From JBFMFR01 sp040752025 (GTDB lineage: Bacteria > Chloroflexota > Anaerolineae > Anaerolineales > UBA4823), in contig JBFMFR010000035.1 in the NCBI GenBank assembly GCA_040752025.1, positions 10,995 through 74,994 on the forward strand: 64,000 nucleotides of DNA, in the 5' to 3' direction. A program made the translations under genes and the position numbers. The notes below the pieces were generated by a model. The model was not told the DNA's origin. It ran no database searches and saw only the letters and a program-made list of their open reading frames with translations. This document shows positions 51,379 through 60,045 of this stretch, piece after piece. Within the stretch, counting starts at the first letter, position 1; the number at the start of each line of letters is the position of its first letter.

Positions 51379-51858
51379 CTACCTGAAGCGGTTATCAGAT
51401 TTTTTATTTTGTGCGCGTCCCCGCGCCTGCTCCAGCCATCCGGTATGCTCTACCGGGTAGTGGTCGAACTCGGGCACGTAGGGCTTGATATCCAGTAAGG
51501 GAGTGCCATCCAGGATATCTACGTTTTCGATGAGGAGTGTGTTTTGCTCGATACGCACTAATCTAACGATTGACAACCCAATCGGGTTGGGTCGGCGAGG
51601 GGAGCGCGTTGCAAAGACGCCATGTGGCTTAGAATCCAGAAAAGGAGTCACCTGGAGGCGCGCTTCTCCAGCCAAGTGAAAATGGTAGAGTAAATAAATA
51701 TGCGAAAAGCCCTGTAAATCCTGCAATCCCTGCGCATAGTCGTCAAAGACTTCCACGCTTCCTGGAACAGCGCGCGCGCCAACAGGCTGGATGGGCATGT
51801 TCTCGATATTGTTGTAGGGGGAATGGATGACCCCAATGGGTTGGTAGGTGATGTTCAT
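51379..51858 (-). CDS. trmO: tRNA m6t6A37 methyltransferase
   Basis: A 159-residue TrmO/TsaA-family (YaeB-like) protein, which methylates t6A37 of tRNA-Thr(GGU) using SAM. The diagnostic motif RSPRRPNPIGLS (residues ~94-105) and ITYQPIGVIHSPYNN start are intact, as is GTPLLDIKPYVPEFD near the C-terminus. The start at ATG 51858 gives the normal family N-terminus. It opens the minus-strand operon and is divergent from the large kinase gene, with 76 bp between. Confidence 0.9.
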   Translation of the reverse strand: MNITYQPIGVIHSPYNNIENMPIQPVGARAVPGSVEVFDDYAQGLQDLQGFSHIYLLYHFHLAGEARLQVTPFLDSKPHGVFATRSPRRPNPIGLSIVRLVRIEQNTLLIENVDILDGTPLLDIKPYVPEFDHYPVEHTGWLEQARGRAQNKKSDNRFR

Positions 51859-51934
51859 GTGTTTCGAAGTGTCATTTCCGACATCAGATGTGATATGATT
51901 ATTATACATGCTCCGGCGCGAACGTGTGACATAG

Positions 51935-54900
51935 ATGATAGGCAACAGACTCGGTCCGTATGAAATCCTGGAAGAAGTGGGACGTGGCGGAATGGCGACG
52001 GTGTACCGGGCGCGCCAGCCGCGGGTTGAGCGGGATGTAGCAGTCAAAGTAATCCGGAAGAGTATCGCTGATAACGAGCAAGCTGTGCAACGCTTTCAAC
52101 GCGAGGCGCGTTTGATCGCGCGCCTGGAGCACCCACACATTCTACCGGTTTATGATTTCGATGGCGGTTATGATCCGCCCTATATCGTGATGCGTTACCT
52201 GGAAGGGGGAACTTTGAAGGAGGTGCTGCAGCAGCGACAATTGCCAGCGCCGGAGGTGTTGTTCTTGCTCAACCAGGTGGCTTCTGCCCTGGATTACGCA
52301 CATCGCCAGGGGATCATCCACCGGGATGTCAAGCCTTCGAATATCATGATCGATCGTGATGGAAATGCCATCGTCAGTGACTTTGGCATCGCTCGTATCG
52401 TGGTAGAGGAAAGTACGATAACCGGATCGGGTGAGGCGGTAGGTACGCCGGATTATATGTCTCCGGAGCAGGCGCGTGGGCTGCGCGATGTGGATCAGCG
52501 GACGGATATCTATTCGTTAGGGATCATGGCATTCCAAATGTTGGCGGGCCAACTGCCTTATACGGCGGACAGCCCGGTAGGTATCCTGATCCAGCACATC
52601 CAGCAGCCGGTTCCTGATGTGCGCCATTTCAACCCAGATTTGCCGGAAGCAGTTGGGCCAGTGTTGAAACAGGCGATGGCGAAGAATCCGCAGGAGCGCT
52701 ATGAGACTGCGGGCAATTTCGTGTTCGAGCTAAATACGGCTTTAGGGAGCCGTGTTACACAGTCCCCGCTGGTGCTGCGGGAGGCGGTTCTCCGGGCCTG
52801 GACGGCACGTCAGGATGAGGCAAGGCACGCTGATCAGGGGCATATTTCCACGGGCTCCCAGGCAGTGCATGCAGAGCAGAATAAACCTGTGACGGCGCTA
52901 TATGCCAATGCCAGCGAGTACATCGAGGTGGTGGAGCAGTTAAGTGACACCGAAGTTGCCCGCCAGGCCATGAACGTGTTTTGGGATAGCGCCGCGCAAC
53001 ACATCGGTGAGCGCGGAGGCAAGTTGTTGGAGCGCACCGATCGTGACTTATTGGCTGTGTGGGGGGCCGAAGTAGCGGGCGAGGAGGATGCCGAACGCGC
53101 AGTGTTTGCCGCGCTGGATATCCAGGCTGTCCTGCGCCAACAAGGGGAGGCGTTCCTGGCAGGCGAGTTGGGGCAAGAGGATGCGCTGCCGCTGAAGATT
53201 GGAGTCAATACGGGCCTGGCTTTGTTGGTGCGCGATGAAAGTACCGGAACATTGACTGCGAGTGGGGCAACGATCAGCCTGGCACAACGCCTGGCTGAAA
53301 GCGCGAACGGGATGATTCTGATCGCCCACGATACATTTCGCGAGGTACAGGGAGTGTTTTCGATCGCTCCACATGAGACGCTTAAGTTGCGCGGCCGGAA
53401 AGAGCCGCTGGCGGTGTATCGGGTGCAATCGGCCAAGGCGCGCGCCTTTCGCATCAAGGTGCGCGGAGTAGAGGGTGTGCAAACGAGCCTGGTCGGAAGG
53501 GAGGCGGAGCTAAAACAAATCCAGCACGCCTATCTGGATGCAGTCGAAGAACATGAAACGCAACTGGTGACCATTATCGGCGAGGCTGGATTAGGCAAGA
53601 CGCGTTTGTTATACGAGTTTAGCCAATGGGCTGAACTGTACCCGGTGCGTTATCGTGTCTTCCGTGGGCGGGCGACTTTTGCTATGAATAGCCGGCCGTA
53701 TGCTTTGCTGCGCGATTTAATTTCCTTCCGCTTCGAAATCCTGGATACCGATGCGCCAGTGATTGTGAGCCAGAAATTGGAGAGGGGCGTAGCTGAACTG
53801 GTGGGCGAGGATGTAGAGATGGCCCATCTGATCGGCTATTTGTGCGGCTTCGACCTGAGCGCCAGCCCTTACGTGAGTGGTCTGCGTGACGACCCACAGC
53901 AACTCAGCCAGCGCGCCCGGCAATTGGCGCTGCGCCTGTTCACCAGGTTGGGTAAGATCCAGCCAATCGTGCTCGGATTGGAGGATGTGCACTTTGCGGA
54001 TGATGCATCCTTAGATTTGCTTTTAGAACTGGTTTGTGCATACGAGAATTTGCCTCTTTTGTTGATTGTGCTGGCGCGCCCATCACTGCTTGAGCGATAT
54101 CCGGATTGGGGTAAGGAATTGCGTTTCCATCGCCTGATCAGCCTGAGCGCGCTAGACCGGAGAGAGGGCCGTGAACTGGTCCAGCAAATCTTGCAGATGG
54201 TCGGGGAAGTGCCGCGCGAATTGCGCGATCTGATCGTCGAGCGCGGCGAGGGCAACCCCTTCTATATCGAAGAACTGATCAAAATGTTGATCGAAGACCG
54301 GGTGATCTTGAAGGAATCCCCGGAACTGTGGCGAGTGGAGGTTTCGCGCCTTGAGCACCTGCGCGTCCCGCCTACCCTGGTGGGAGTGCTACAAGCGCGC
54401 TTCGACAGCCTGCTATATCCAGAGAAAGTGGCTTTGCAACGGGCGGCTGTCATCGGGAGGGTGTTCTACAATCAAGCGATCGCAGCGCTGGACGAGGTTG
54501 ATGAAGTGCGTTTAGAAGGGGTGGATGGCGTGCTTGAACGTTTGGAGGAGCGCGAATTGGTGATCCGGCGCGATGCTTCGGCTTTCGAGGGTAGTGTTGA
54601 ATACCTGTTCGCACAGAATATGCTGCGGGATTTGATCTATGAGACTTTGTTGGCGCGGCGCAAGACGGCTTATCATGCTGGGGCAGCCGCCTGGTTGTCG
54701 CACGCAGCCGGAGGGCGGGCAGATGAATATGCTCCGCTGGTTGCCGAGCATTACGAACTGGCCGGGCAGCCGCACATGGCGGCAGTGTTCCTGGCGCAAG
54801 CGGGCAAACGCGCGCTGGCTTTGAGCGCTTTTGCAGAGGCGCGACATTTGCTGGAGCGTAGCCTATCACTTTTACCGAAAAGTGCTGGATCAGAGCGTTT

Positions 54901-55894
54901 GGAGGGTGGCCTGGCGCTGGCGGATGTGTTGATCAAAGTGGCTGATTTTGAGCAAGCCACGCAAATTCTAGATCAAACGTTGCAAAATGCGCGGGAGAGT
55001 GATCAGGTTGGTGTGCAGGCGCAGGCTTTGTATCACCTGAGCCAGATCGATACTCAGCGCGGCGACTGGCAGGCAGCGCGTCATCGTTTAGGAGAGGCTC
55101 TGCCTTTGGCGCGTCAAGCGGCGCAGGGCGAAGCCCTGGCCTGGACGTTGTACGGGCTGGCGGACACACATTATCGCAGCGGTGGATTAAAACAGGCTCG
55201 CAGCTATGCAGAAGAAGCATTGGAATTTAGCCGGCAAAGCGGAAACCGGGCTGTGGAACGAGCGGCGCTCAACCGCCTGGCGACGATCTTGTGGGTTTCA
55301 GACGGCCAGGATCAAGAGCAGCTTGCCCGGGCTATGCGTTTGTTGGAGGAAGTTCACAATCTGGCGCAGATGGCCGGCGACCGGCGCATGGCGCTTACCG
55401 CCCTGGCTAACCTGGGCGCCATACAACGAGAGCATGGCAACCGCCAGGCTAGCTTGAATTCTTCCAGGCAGGCATTGGCCCTGGCGCACGAGATCGGCAA
55501 CACAATGGGGGTGATCGTGGTCTCGCTGAACCTGGCGATCGAGCATTGCCTGGATGGCGAGCCAGAAAAAGCGCGTTCATTAGCGAGCGAGGCACTACGG
55601 CTGGCGTGCAGCATTGATTCTGAAACCTGGCAGGCGGCTGGCGTAGTTTGCCTGGGAGCGATCCGCCTGGCGGAGGGTGACCTGGGTGGCGGATTGGCTT
55701 TGTTGGGACTGGCGCGTAGCCATCCTGCAGCGGGTGGCGACGAACTTAAAGATATTCAGTATGTTTTAGATGGCTTGTTGGGAGAGAAACTAAAGAATGG
55801 CGTGCTCAGCCAGACGGAGATAGAGGCCGGGATGGCTGTGGGGGAGGGAATGGATTTGCCGGCGGTGGTGGAGCAGTTTTTGAATCATGGGTAA
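51935..55894 (+). CDS. Ser/Thr kinase, cyclase-like, AAA and TPR fusion
   Basis: This protein has 1319 residues. The Hanks-type kinase (1-~290) is complete: GRGGMATVYRA, K38, HRDVKPSN (D131) and DFG (149-151). A class III cyclase-like domain (~322-505) is degenerate: the first metal Asp of 'FADVSG' reads YANASEY, while RTDRDLLAVWG and GEEDAERAVFAAL are family-like. An AAA_16-like ATPase follows (IIGEAGLGKTRLL, ~545-560; VLGLEDVHFADDASLD as Walker B). From ~920 TPR-like helices run to the C-terminus. The layout resembles LuxR-MalT-like STAND activators with a kinase in place of HTH. The cyclase region probably acts as a regulatory pseudo-enzyme. Confidence 0.88.
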   Translation: MIGNRLGPYEILEEVGRGGMATVYRARQPRVERDVAVKVIRKSIADNEQAVQRFQREARLIARLEHPHILPVYDFDGGYDPPYIVMRYLEGGTLKEVLQQRQLPAPEVLFLLNQVASALDYAHRQGIIHRDVKPSNIMIDRDGNAIVSDFGIARIVVEESTITGSGEAVGTPDYMSPEQARGLRDVDQRTDIYSLGIMAFQMLAGQLPYTADSPVGILIQHIQQPVPDVRHFNPDLPEAVGPVLKQAMAKNPQERYETAGNFVFELNTALGSRVTQSPLVLREAVLRAWTARQDEARHADQGHISTGSQAVHAEQNKPVTALYANASEYIEVVEQLSDTEVARQAMNVFWDSAAQHIGERGGKLLERTDRDLLAVWGAEVAGEEDAERAVFAALDIQAVLRQQGEAFLAGELGQEDALPLKIGVNTGLALLVRDESTGTLTASGATISLAQRLAESANGMILIAHDTFREVQGVFSIAPHETLKLRGRKEPLAVYRVQSAKARAFRIKVRGVEGVQTSLVGREAELKQIQHAYLDAVEEHETQLVTIIGEAGLGKTRLLYEFSQWAELYPVRYRVFRGRATFAMNSRPYALLRDLISFRFEILDTDAPVIVSQKLERGVAELVGEDVEMAHLIGYLCGFDLSASPYVSGLRDDPQQLSQRARQLALRLFTRLGKIQPIVLGLEDVHFADDASLDLLLELVCAYENLPLLLIVLARPSLLERYPDWGKELRFHRLISLSALDRREGRELVQQILQMVGEVPRELRDLIVERGEGNPFYIEELIKMLIEDRVILKESPELWRVEVSRLEHLRVPPTLVGVLQARFDSLLYPEKVALQRAAVIGRVFYNQAIAALDEVDEVRLEGVDGVLERLEERELVIRRDASAFEGSVEYLFAQNMLRDLIYETLLARRKTAYHAGAAAWLSHAAGGRADEYAPLVAEHYELAGQPHMAAVFLAQAGKRALALSAFAEARHLLERSLSLLPKSAGSERLEGGLALADVLIKVADFEQATQILDQTLQNARESDQVGVQAQALYHLSQIDTQRGDWQAARHRLGEALPLARQAAQGEALAWTLYGLADTHYRSGGLKQARSYAEEALEFSRQSGNRAVERAALNRLATILWVSDGQDQEQLARAMRLLEEVHNLAQMAGDRRMALTALANLGAIQREHGNRQASLNSSRQALALAHEIGNTMGVIVVSLNLAIEHCLDGEPEKARSLASEALRLACSIDSETWQAAGVVCLGAIRLAEGDLGGGLALLGLARSHPAAGGDELKDIQYVLDGLLGEKLKNGVLSQTEIEAGMAVGEGMDLPAVVEQFLNHG

Positions 55895-55910
55895 TCCAAA
55901 GGAGGAGAAT

Positions 55911-57047
55911 ATGAACACGCGCATTTCACGATGGTTTGCCTGGATATTCTTATTCCCCATGATGTTTTGCCAGGCGGGAGCGCCCACTGTAGCAGCCCCG
56001 TTGGCCAATACTGCAACTGCGAGCGAAGCACCCGCATGGGCATCCCCTACAACTGCACCTGCTGACACCGCGATCGGTACCCCAGTGAAGGCTGTCGAGG
56101 CGACTAGCTCGGCTTTACCGCTGGCAGCGCCCGTCTTGGAAGGCTGCCCGGTGCTGCCAGCAGATAATATCTGGAATGCACCGATCGATGGTTTGCCCGT
56201 TGATGCTAACTCGGCTGCCTACATTCAAACGATCGGCGCAAGCGGACACCTGCACCCCGATTTTGGTTCAGGAACCTGGCCGCCGACGAACGGCTTTCCG
56301 ATTGGGATTCCCTATAATGTGGTTCCTGGTAGCCAGGCTAAGGTGGCAGTCGTTTTCGATTACGATGACGAAAGCGACCCAGGGCCGTATCCGATCCCGC
56401 CTAACCCGAAAATCGAAGGCGATCCGAACAGCGGGGACCGGCATATCTTAGTCCTGGACCGGGACAACTGCCAATTGTACGAAATGTGGGATTCTCACCT
56501 GGAAACGGATGGCTGGCACGCCGGCTCGGGGGCGATTTTCGATCTGTTTTCGAATGCTCTACGACCGGACGGCTGGACTTCGGCCGACGCGGCGGGTCTA
56601 CCGATCCTGCCTGGCTTAGTCCGGTATGAGGAGGTGGCAGCCGGGGAGATCACGCACGCCATCCGGTTTACGGCTGCGCAGACACGGCGCGCCTACGTAT
56701 GGCCAGCCCGGCATTTCGCCTCCAGCCTGACCGGTGCGCAGTACCCGCCGATGGGCCAGCGCTTCCGGTTGAAGGCCAGTTACGATATCTCGGGTTTCTC
56801 GCCTGAAGTGCAGGTGATCCTGCTAGCGTTGAAGAAATACGGCATGATCCTGGCGGATAATGGATCGAGCTGGTACCTGTCGGGCGTGCCCGATGAGCGT
56901 TGGGATAACGACACGCTGGTGGGCGAGCTTCACCAGGTGCCTGGCTCGGCTTTCGAGGCGGTGGATGAGTCAGCGCTGATGGTGGATGCAGACTCGGGCC
57001 AGGCAGGCGCGACAACCGGACTCTATTTGCCCTTCATTGTGCATTAG
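55911..57047 (+). CDS. Conserved secreted protein of unknown function
   Basis: A 378-residue protein with a signal peptide, a Thr/Ala-rich spacer, and a large conserved domain from about residue 78. Motif-rich stretches include CPVLPADNIWNAPIDGLPV, HPDFGSGTW, GIPYNVVPGSQ, YDDESDPGPYPIP and RPDGWTSADAAGLPILPGL. I recall this combination from actinobacterial and Chloroflexota secreted proteins of unknown function. The fixed Asp/His/Trp pattern suggests an enzyme. ATG 55911 has AAAGGAGGAG; it overlaps no coding sequence apart from sharing the last bases of the upstream region. Confidence 0.7.
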   Translation: MNTRISRWFAWIFLFPMMFCQAGAPTVAAPLANTATASEAPAWASPTTAPADTAIGTPVKAVEATSSALPLAAPVLEGCPVLPADNIWNAPIDGLPVDANSAAYIQTIGASGHLHPDFGSGTWPPTNGFPIGIPYNVVPGSQAKVAVVFDYDDESDPGPYPIPPNPKIEGDPNSGDRHILVLDRDNCQLYEMWDSHLETDGWHAGSGAIFDLFSNALRPDGWTSADAAGLPILPGLVRYEEVAAGEITHAIRFTAAQTRRAYVWPARHFASSLTGAQYPPMGQRFRLKASYDISGFSPEVQVILLALKKYGMILADNGSSWYLSGVPDERWDNDTLVGELHQVPGSAFEAVDESALMVDADSGQAGATTGLYLPFIVH

Positions 57048-57466
57048 TCGAACAGGGCCGCAACGCTCAGCGCCTTTTCGATGATCTTTGCCGGGTGGTA
57101 GGCTATCCCTTCGAGTTCGAGTGGGGAAAGCCAGCGGGGAACTTTCTCGCCGAAAGGATGGCTGGCCTCAGGCGCCAGCTCCCCGCCGGATACTTTGCCT
57201 AAGAAGGCTATGGTGACGCTGTGCCAGGGCCTCTCGGGCAAGATCATCTCACTGACATCCAGCAGCCCAATAATGCTGGCCTGCAGGCCTGTCTCTTCGT
57301 GGAACTCGCGCAGGGCGGCAGAGTGCAGGTTTTCGCCAAAATGCAGGCTGCCGCCTGGCAGGTTCCACTGCACCGGGCCAGCGTCGGTATTGAAGTGCGG
57401 CACCAGCAGGATGCAGTTATCCTGGACGGCAGCCAGGCAGGCGCGCAGGCGGATGGCCTCGATCAT
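57044..57466 (-). CDS. NUDIX hydrolase
   Basis: A 140-residue NUDIX enzyme. The box GGSLHFGENLHSAALREFHE followed by ETGL matches the GX5EX7REUXEEXGU consensus. WNLPGG precedes it. The substrate (a nucleoside diphosphate derivative) cannot be deduced. Its stop overlaps the convergent secreted-protein gene by 4 bp, and it overlaps the DUF4349 gene upstream by ATGA. Confidence 0.88.
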   Translation of the reverse strand: MIEAIRLRACLAAVQDNCILLVPHFNTDAGPVQWNLPGGSLHFGENLHSAALREFHEETGLQASIIGLLDVSEMILPERPWHSVTIAFLGKVSGGELAPEASHPFGEKVPRWLSPLELEGIAYHPAKIIEKALSVAALFD

Positions 57467-58386
57467 TCATTTTTCTCCACGGTGGGCCTGGCCGGCTTGC
57501 GCCCGAAGCGCCGGGCAAGCCACCACAGGACGGCGGCGCCCAGCAGGAAGGGCCAGCCTAGCATCACCAGCCAGATCAAGGCATCGATTAGCCCCTGGAG
57601 CATCTTCACCATGATTTCGGATGCGTCTCCAGCGGTGCGCCCAGGGTTCCAACCAGGCTGCGGGGTGGGTGTGGGTGTTGGCGTGGGGGTGGGCATCTGG
57701 GGAGACAGCGTGACCGTGATGGTGGAATAAGCTGCACGACCTTCGTAGAAGCGCATCTGGCCTTTAGTCTGTTCGATTTGAGCTTCGAGGTCCGAGAGAG
57801 TCTGGTTGATTTTCAAAGCCTCTTCGACGGTCTTGGCTTCATCCAGGAACTGGCGCACGCGGGCAGCAGTGGCTTCCAGGTTAGTCAGCCTGGATTTCAA
57901 ATCGGTGTATTCAGCGCTGACATCTTGCCCGGAGGTAGTTTCGTTCAGCACCTGCGTACCGATGCGGCGCAGGTAGTTCAGCGTGCTTTCGAAGGCGGTG
58001 GAAGGCACACCCAGTTTGAGCTCAGCGATTTTGAATTCACCGTCATACCAACTGCGTGTGCTGAGCAAGTAGCCGCCCTGGTCGGCTGCCAGTTGCGTGA
58101 CCTGATCGATGGCGCGATCGGTGTTCTGAACCAGCAGGTCCAGGACGGCGTTTTTGATGATCATGCGGTCGCTGACGGGGAGCGAGGCAGCCAGCATATC
58201 TGCGTTGACGGCGGGGGCAGGCGTGGCCGCTGCAAGCTGCGCTTCGACTTCGCCGGGTGCTGACACGGGCTTGGCTTCCTCGCCCATTTTTTGAGCAGCA
58301 GACCTGGTGGGCGCCGCCGAAGCACAACCCGCCAGCAACAGGGCCACAATGATAAAGACGATCAATCCAATTTTCTTCGTTTTCAT
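57463..58386 (-). CDS. DUF4349-domain lipoprotein
   Basis: A 307-residue protein from ATG 58386 with GGAG upstream. The lipobox is LLLAGC. The DUF4349 body has KNAVLDLLVQNTDRAIDQVTQLAADQGGYL, SAFESTLNYLRRIGTQVLNETTSGQDVSAEYTDLKSRL and a coiled-coil helix. A C-terminal transmembrane helix (MLGWPFLLGAAVLWWLARRF) is preceded by a (TP)n linker. DUF4349 proteins are membrane-bound, often near MucBP/RsgI-type systems; function unknown. Confidence 0.85.
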   Translation of the reverse strand: MKTKKIGLIVFIIVALLLAGCASAAPTRSAAQKMGEEAKPVSAPGEVEAQLAAATPAPAVNADMLAASLPVSDRMIIKNAVLDLLVQNTDRAIDQVTQLAADQGGYLLSTRSWYDGEFKIAELKLGVPSTAFESTLNYLRRIGTQVLNETTSGQDVSAEYTDLKSRLTNLEATAARVRQFLDEAKTVEEALKINQTLSDLEAQIEQTKGQMRFYEGRAAYSTITVTLSPQMPTPTPTPTPTPQPGWNPGRTAGDASEIMVKMLQGLIDALIWLVMLGWPFLLGAAVLWWLARRFGRKPARPTVEKNE

Positions 58387-58486
58387 GGCATTTTCTCCTC
58401 TTCCAGACAGATATATATACACGCTATGCGTACTATACCCCAGATGAAAGGGTGCTGCATGATTTTTTGGTGACAAGAGTTTGACG

Positions 58487-58515
58487 CCCCGGGAGGAATA
58501 GCGCTCCTCCTGGGG
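58487..58515. terminator. Hairpin after the diguanylate cyclase gene
   Basis: CCCCGGGAGGA (58487-58497) and TCCTCCTGGGG (58505-58515) form an 11-bp stem with one G-U and a 7-nt loop. It sits 4 bp beyond the cyclase stop on the minus strand and is followed on the plus strand by ATTTTAC. It probably ends the three-gene sensory operon. Confidence 0.5.
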
Positions 58516-58518
58516 ATT

Positions 58519-60045
58519 TTACTGGTTTATTGTAAGTGTATGGAGTGAATAACTACGTACGCAGTTGCGCCCTGCTGCCTTGGCGGTGTAGAGGGCATCG
58601 TCGGCATTGCGGATCAGGATATCCAGAGACAAGGCTTCATTCTCTTGCATGGTGGCAACGCCGATGCTGATGGTGATGGAAATGGTGTTCCTTTCATCTG
58701 CAAGCTTCAACGATTCCACGCGTTGGCGGATGCGCTCGGCTGCTTCCAATGCCTTTGTATGATGGGTCTCTGGCATGAGCACCAGGAATTCTTCTCCACC
58801 ATATCGGCCCAGGAGGTCGCTATCGCGCAGGTTTTGTTTGCAGCACTGTACCAGGGTCTTCAATGCCAGGTCGCCCACTGGATGCCCGTAGGTGTCGTTA
58901 ACGTGTTTGAAATGATCGATATCGATCATCAAGGCAGAAAGGGGACGATGATAGCGCCGGGCGCGGCTGTATTCCTGGTCAGCCAGTTTCAGCAGGTGGC
59001 GGCGGTTATAGATATTGGTCAGGCCATCTGTAATGGCCAGACGCTGGGTTTCATCGAACAGGCGCGATTTTTCAATCGCTACGGCTGCCTGGTCTGCGAA
59101 TGTTTGCAAGCGTCCGGTTTGTTCGGGTTTGAAGAAACCAGGAACAGCGCTGTCCAGGTTGATGAAGCCGATGACCTCTCCCTTTACAATAATGGGCGCA
59201 CAGGCGTAAGAACGGATCCATTCAAATCCGGTGATCAGCGACCAATTTTTAACTTTGCTTGTGTCGGGTATGATCAAGGGTTTACGGGTTTTCATCACTG
59301 CGCGCCAGGTGGGAACTTCATCTGCGCGCATGTTTAGAGAAAAGATTGAGCTTCTCTTGTCATGGGGAGCATAACCCAGGGCGCGTTTGAAAGTCACATG
59401 GTTGGTCTCATCTATCAGGGCGATATTCGCTGCATCGTGGTGGATTACGCGACCGAGGTTTGCCAAGATTAGGTCCAGGACTTCATCGAAGTTTAGGGTG
59501 CTATTCAGAGCGGCGATTGTATCGCGCAGTGCCTCAGCGAGGAGGCGTTGTTCGCGCTCTGCTTCACGGGCACGACTCAGCTCCTGGAGACGGAAAGTCA
59601 GCTCCCGATTGACATTTTCTAGCTGTGTATGCAAGCTACGTAAAGACAGGTGGGTTTCGATGCGCGCGACGACTTCCTCGATTTGAAACGGCTTGGTAAC
59701 ATAATCCACGCCGCCAACGCTGAAAGCTTTCACTTTATCTTGAACGTCATCCATGGCACTGATGAAAATGACTGGGATATCAACAAGTCGGGGTTCTGCC
59801 TTCAGGCGTTGGCAAGTTTCGAAGCCATTCATCACCGGCATATTGATGTCTAACATAATCAGATTTGGTGCCGCCGCCAGGGCAGCATTCAGTGCCAGAG
59901 GACCATCGGTAACGGCGCGGACCTTGTAGCCATAGATCTTGAGCATTTGGGAGAGAATGCGCAAATTATCTGGATTATCGTCAACGATCAGTATGTTCGC
60001 TTGGGTTGTGCCTTGGGAAAGCATATCCATGAGAGATCCCTTCAA
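58519..60045 (-). CDS. Response regulator with GAF and GGDEF domains
   Basis: A 508-residue diguanylate cyclase. Receiver domain (~16-132): acidic pair DD22-23, phospho-acceptor D66, S96 and K118. A GAF-like domain follows (~185-335). The GGDEF domain has the intact signature GGEEF (416-420), with an inhibitory RxxD site (R407-D410) five residues before it, so c-di-GMP feedback control is expected. No EAL domain. ATG 60045 overlaps the kinase stop by 4 bp (ATGA), so it is translationally coupled and the obvious output of the kinase. Confidence 0.93.
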   Translation of the reverse strand: MKGSLMDMLSQGTTQANILIVDDNPDNLRILSQMLKIYGYKVRAVTDGPLALNAALAAAPNLIMLDINMPVMNGFETCQRLKAEPRLVDIPVIFISAMDDVQDKVKAFSVGGVDYVTKPFQIEEVVARIETHLSLRSLHTQLENVNRELTFRLQELSRAREAEREQRLLAEALRDTIAALNSTLNFDEVLDLILANLGRVIHHDAANIALIDETNHVTFKRALGYAPHDKRSSIFSLNMRADEVPTWRAVMKTRKPLIIPDTSKVKNWSLITGFEWIRSYACAPIIVKGEVIGFINLDSAVPGFFKPEQTGRLQTFADQAAVAIEKSRLFDETQRLAITDGLTNIYNRRHLLKLADQEYSRARRYHRPLSALMIDIDHFKHVNDTYGHPVGDLALKTLVQCCKQNLRDSDLLGRYGGEEFLVLMPETHHTKALEAAERIRQRVESLKLADERNTISITISIGVATMQENEALSLDILIRNADDALYTAKAAGRNCVRSYSLHTLTINQ

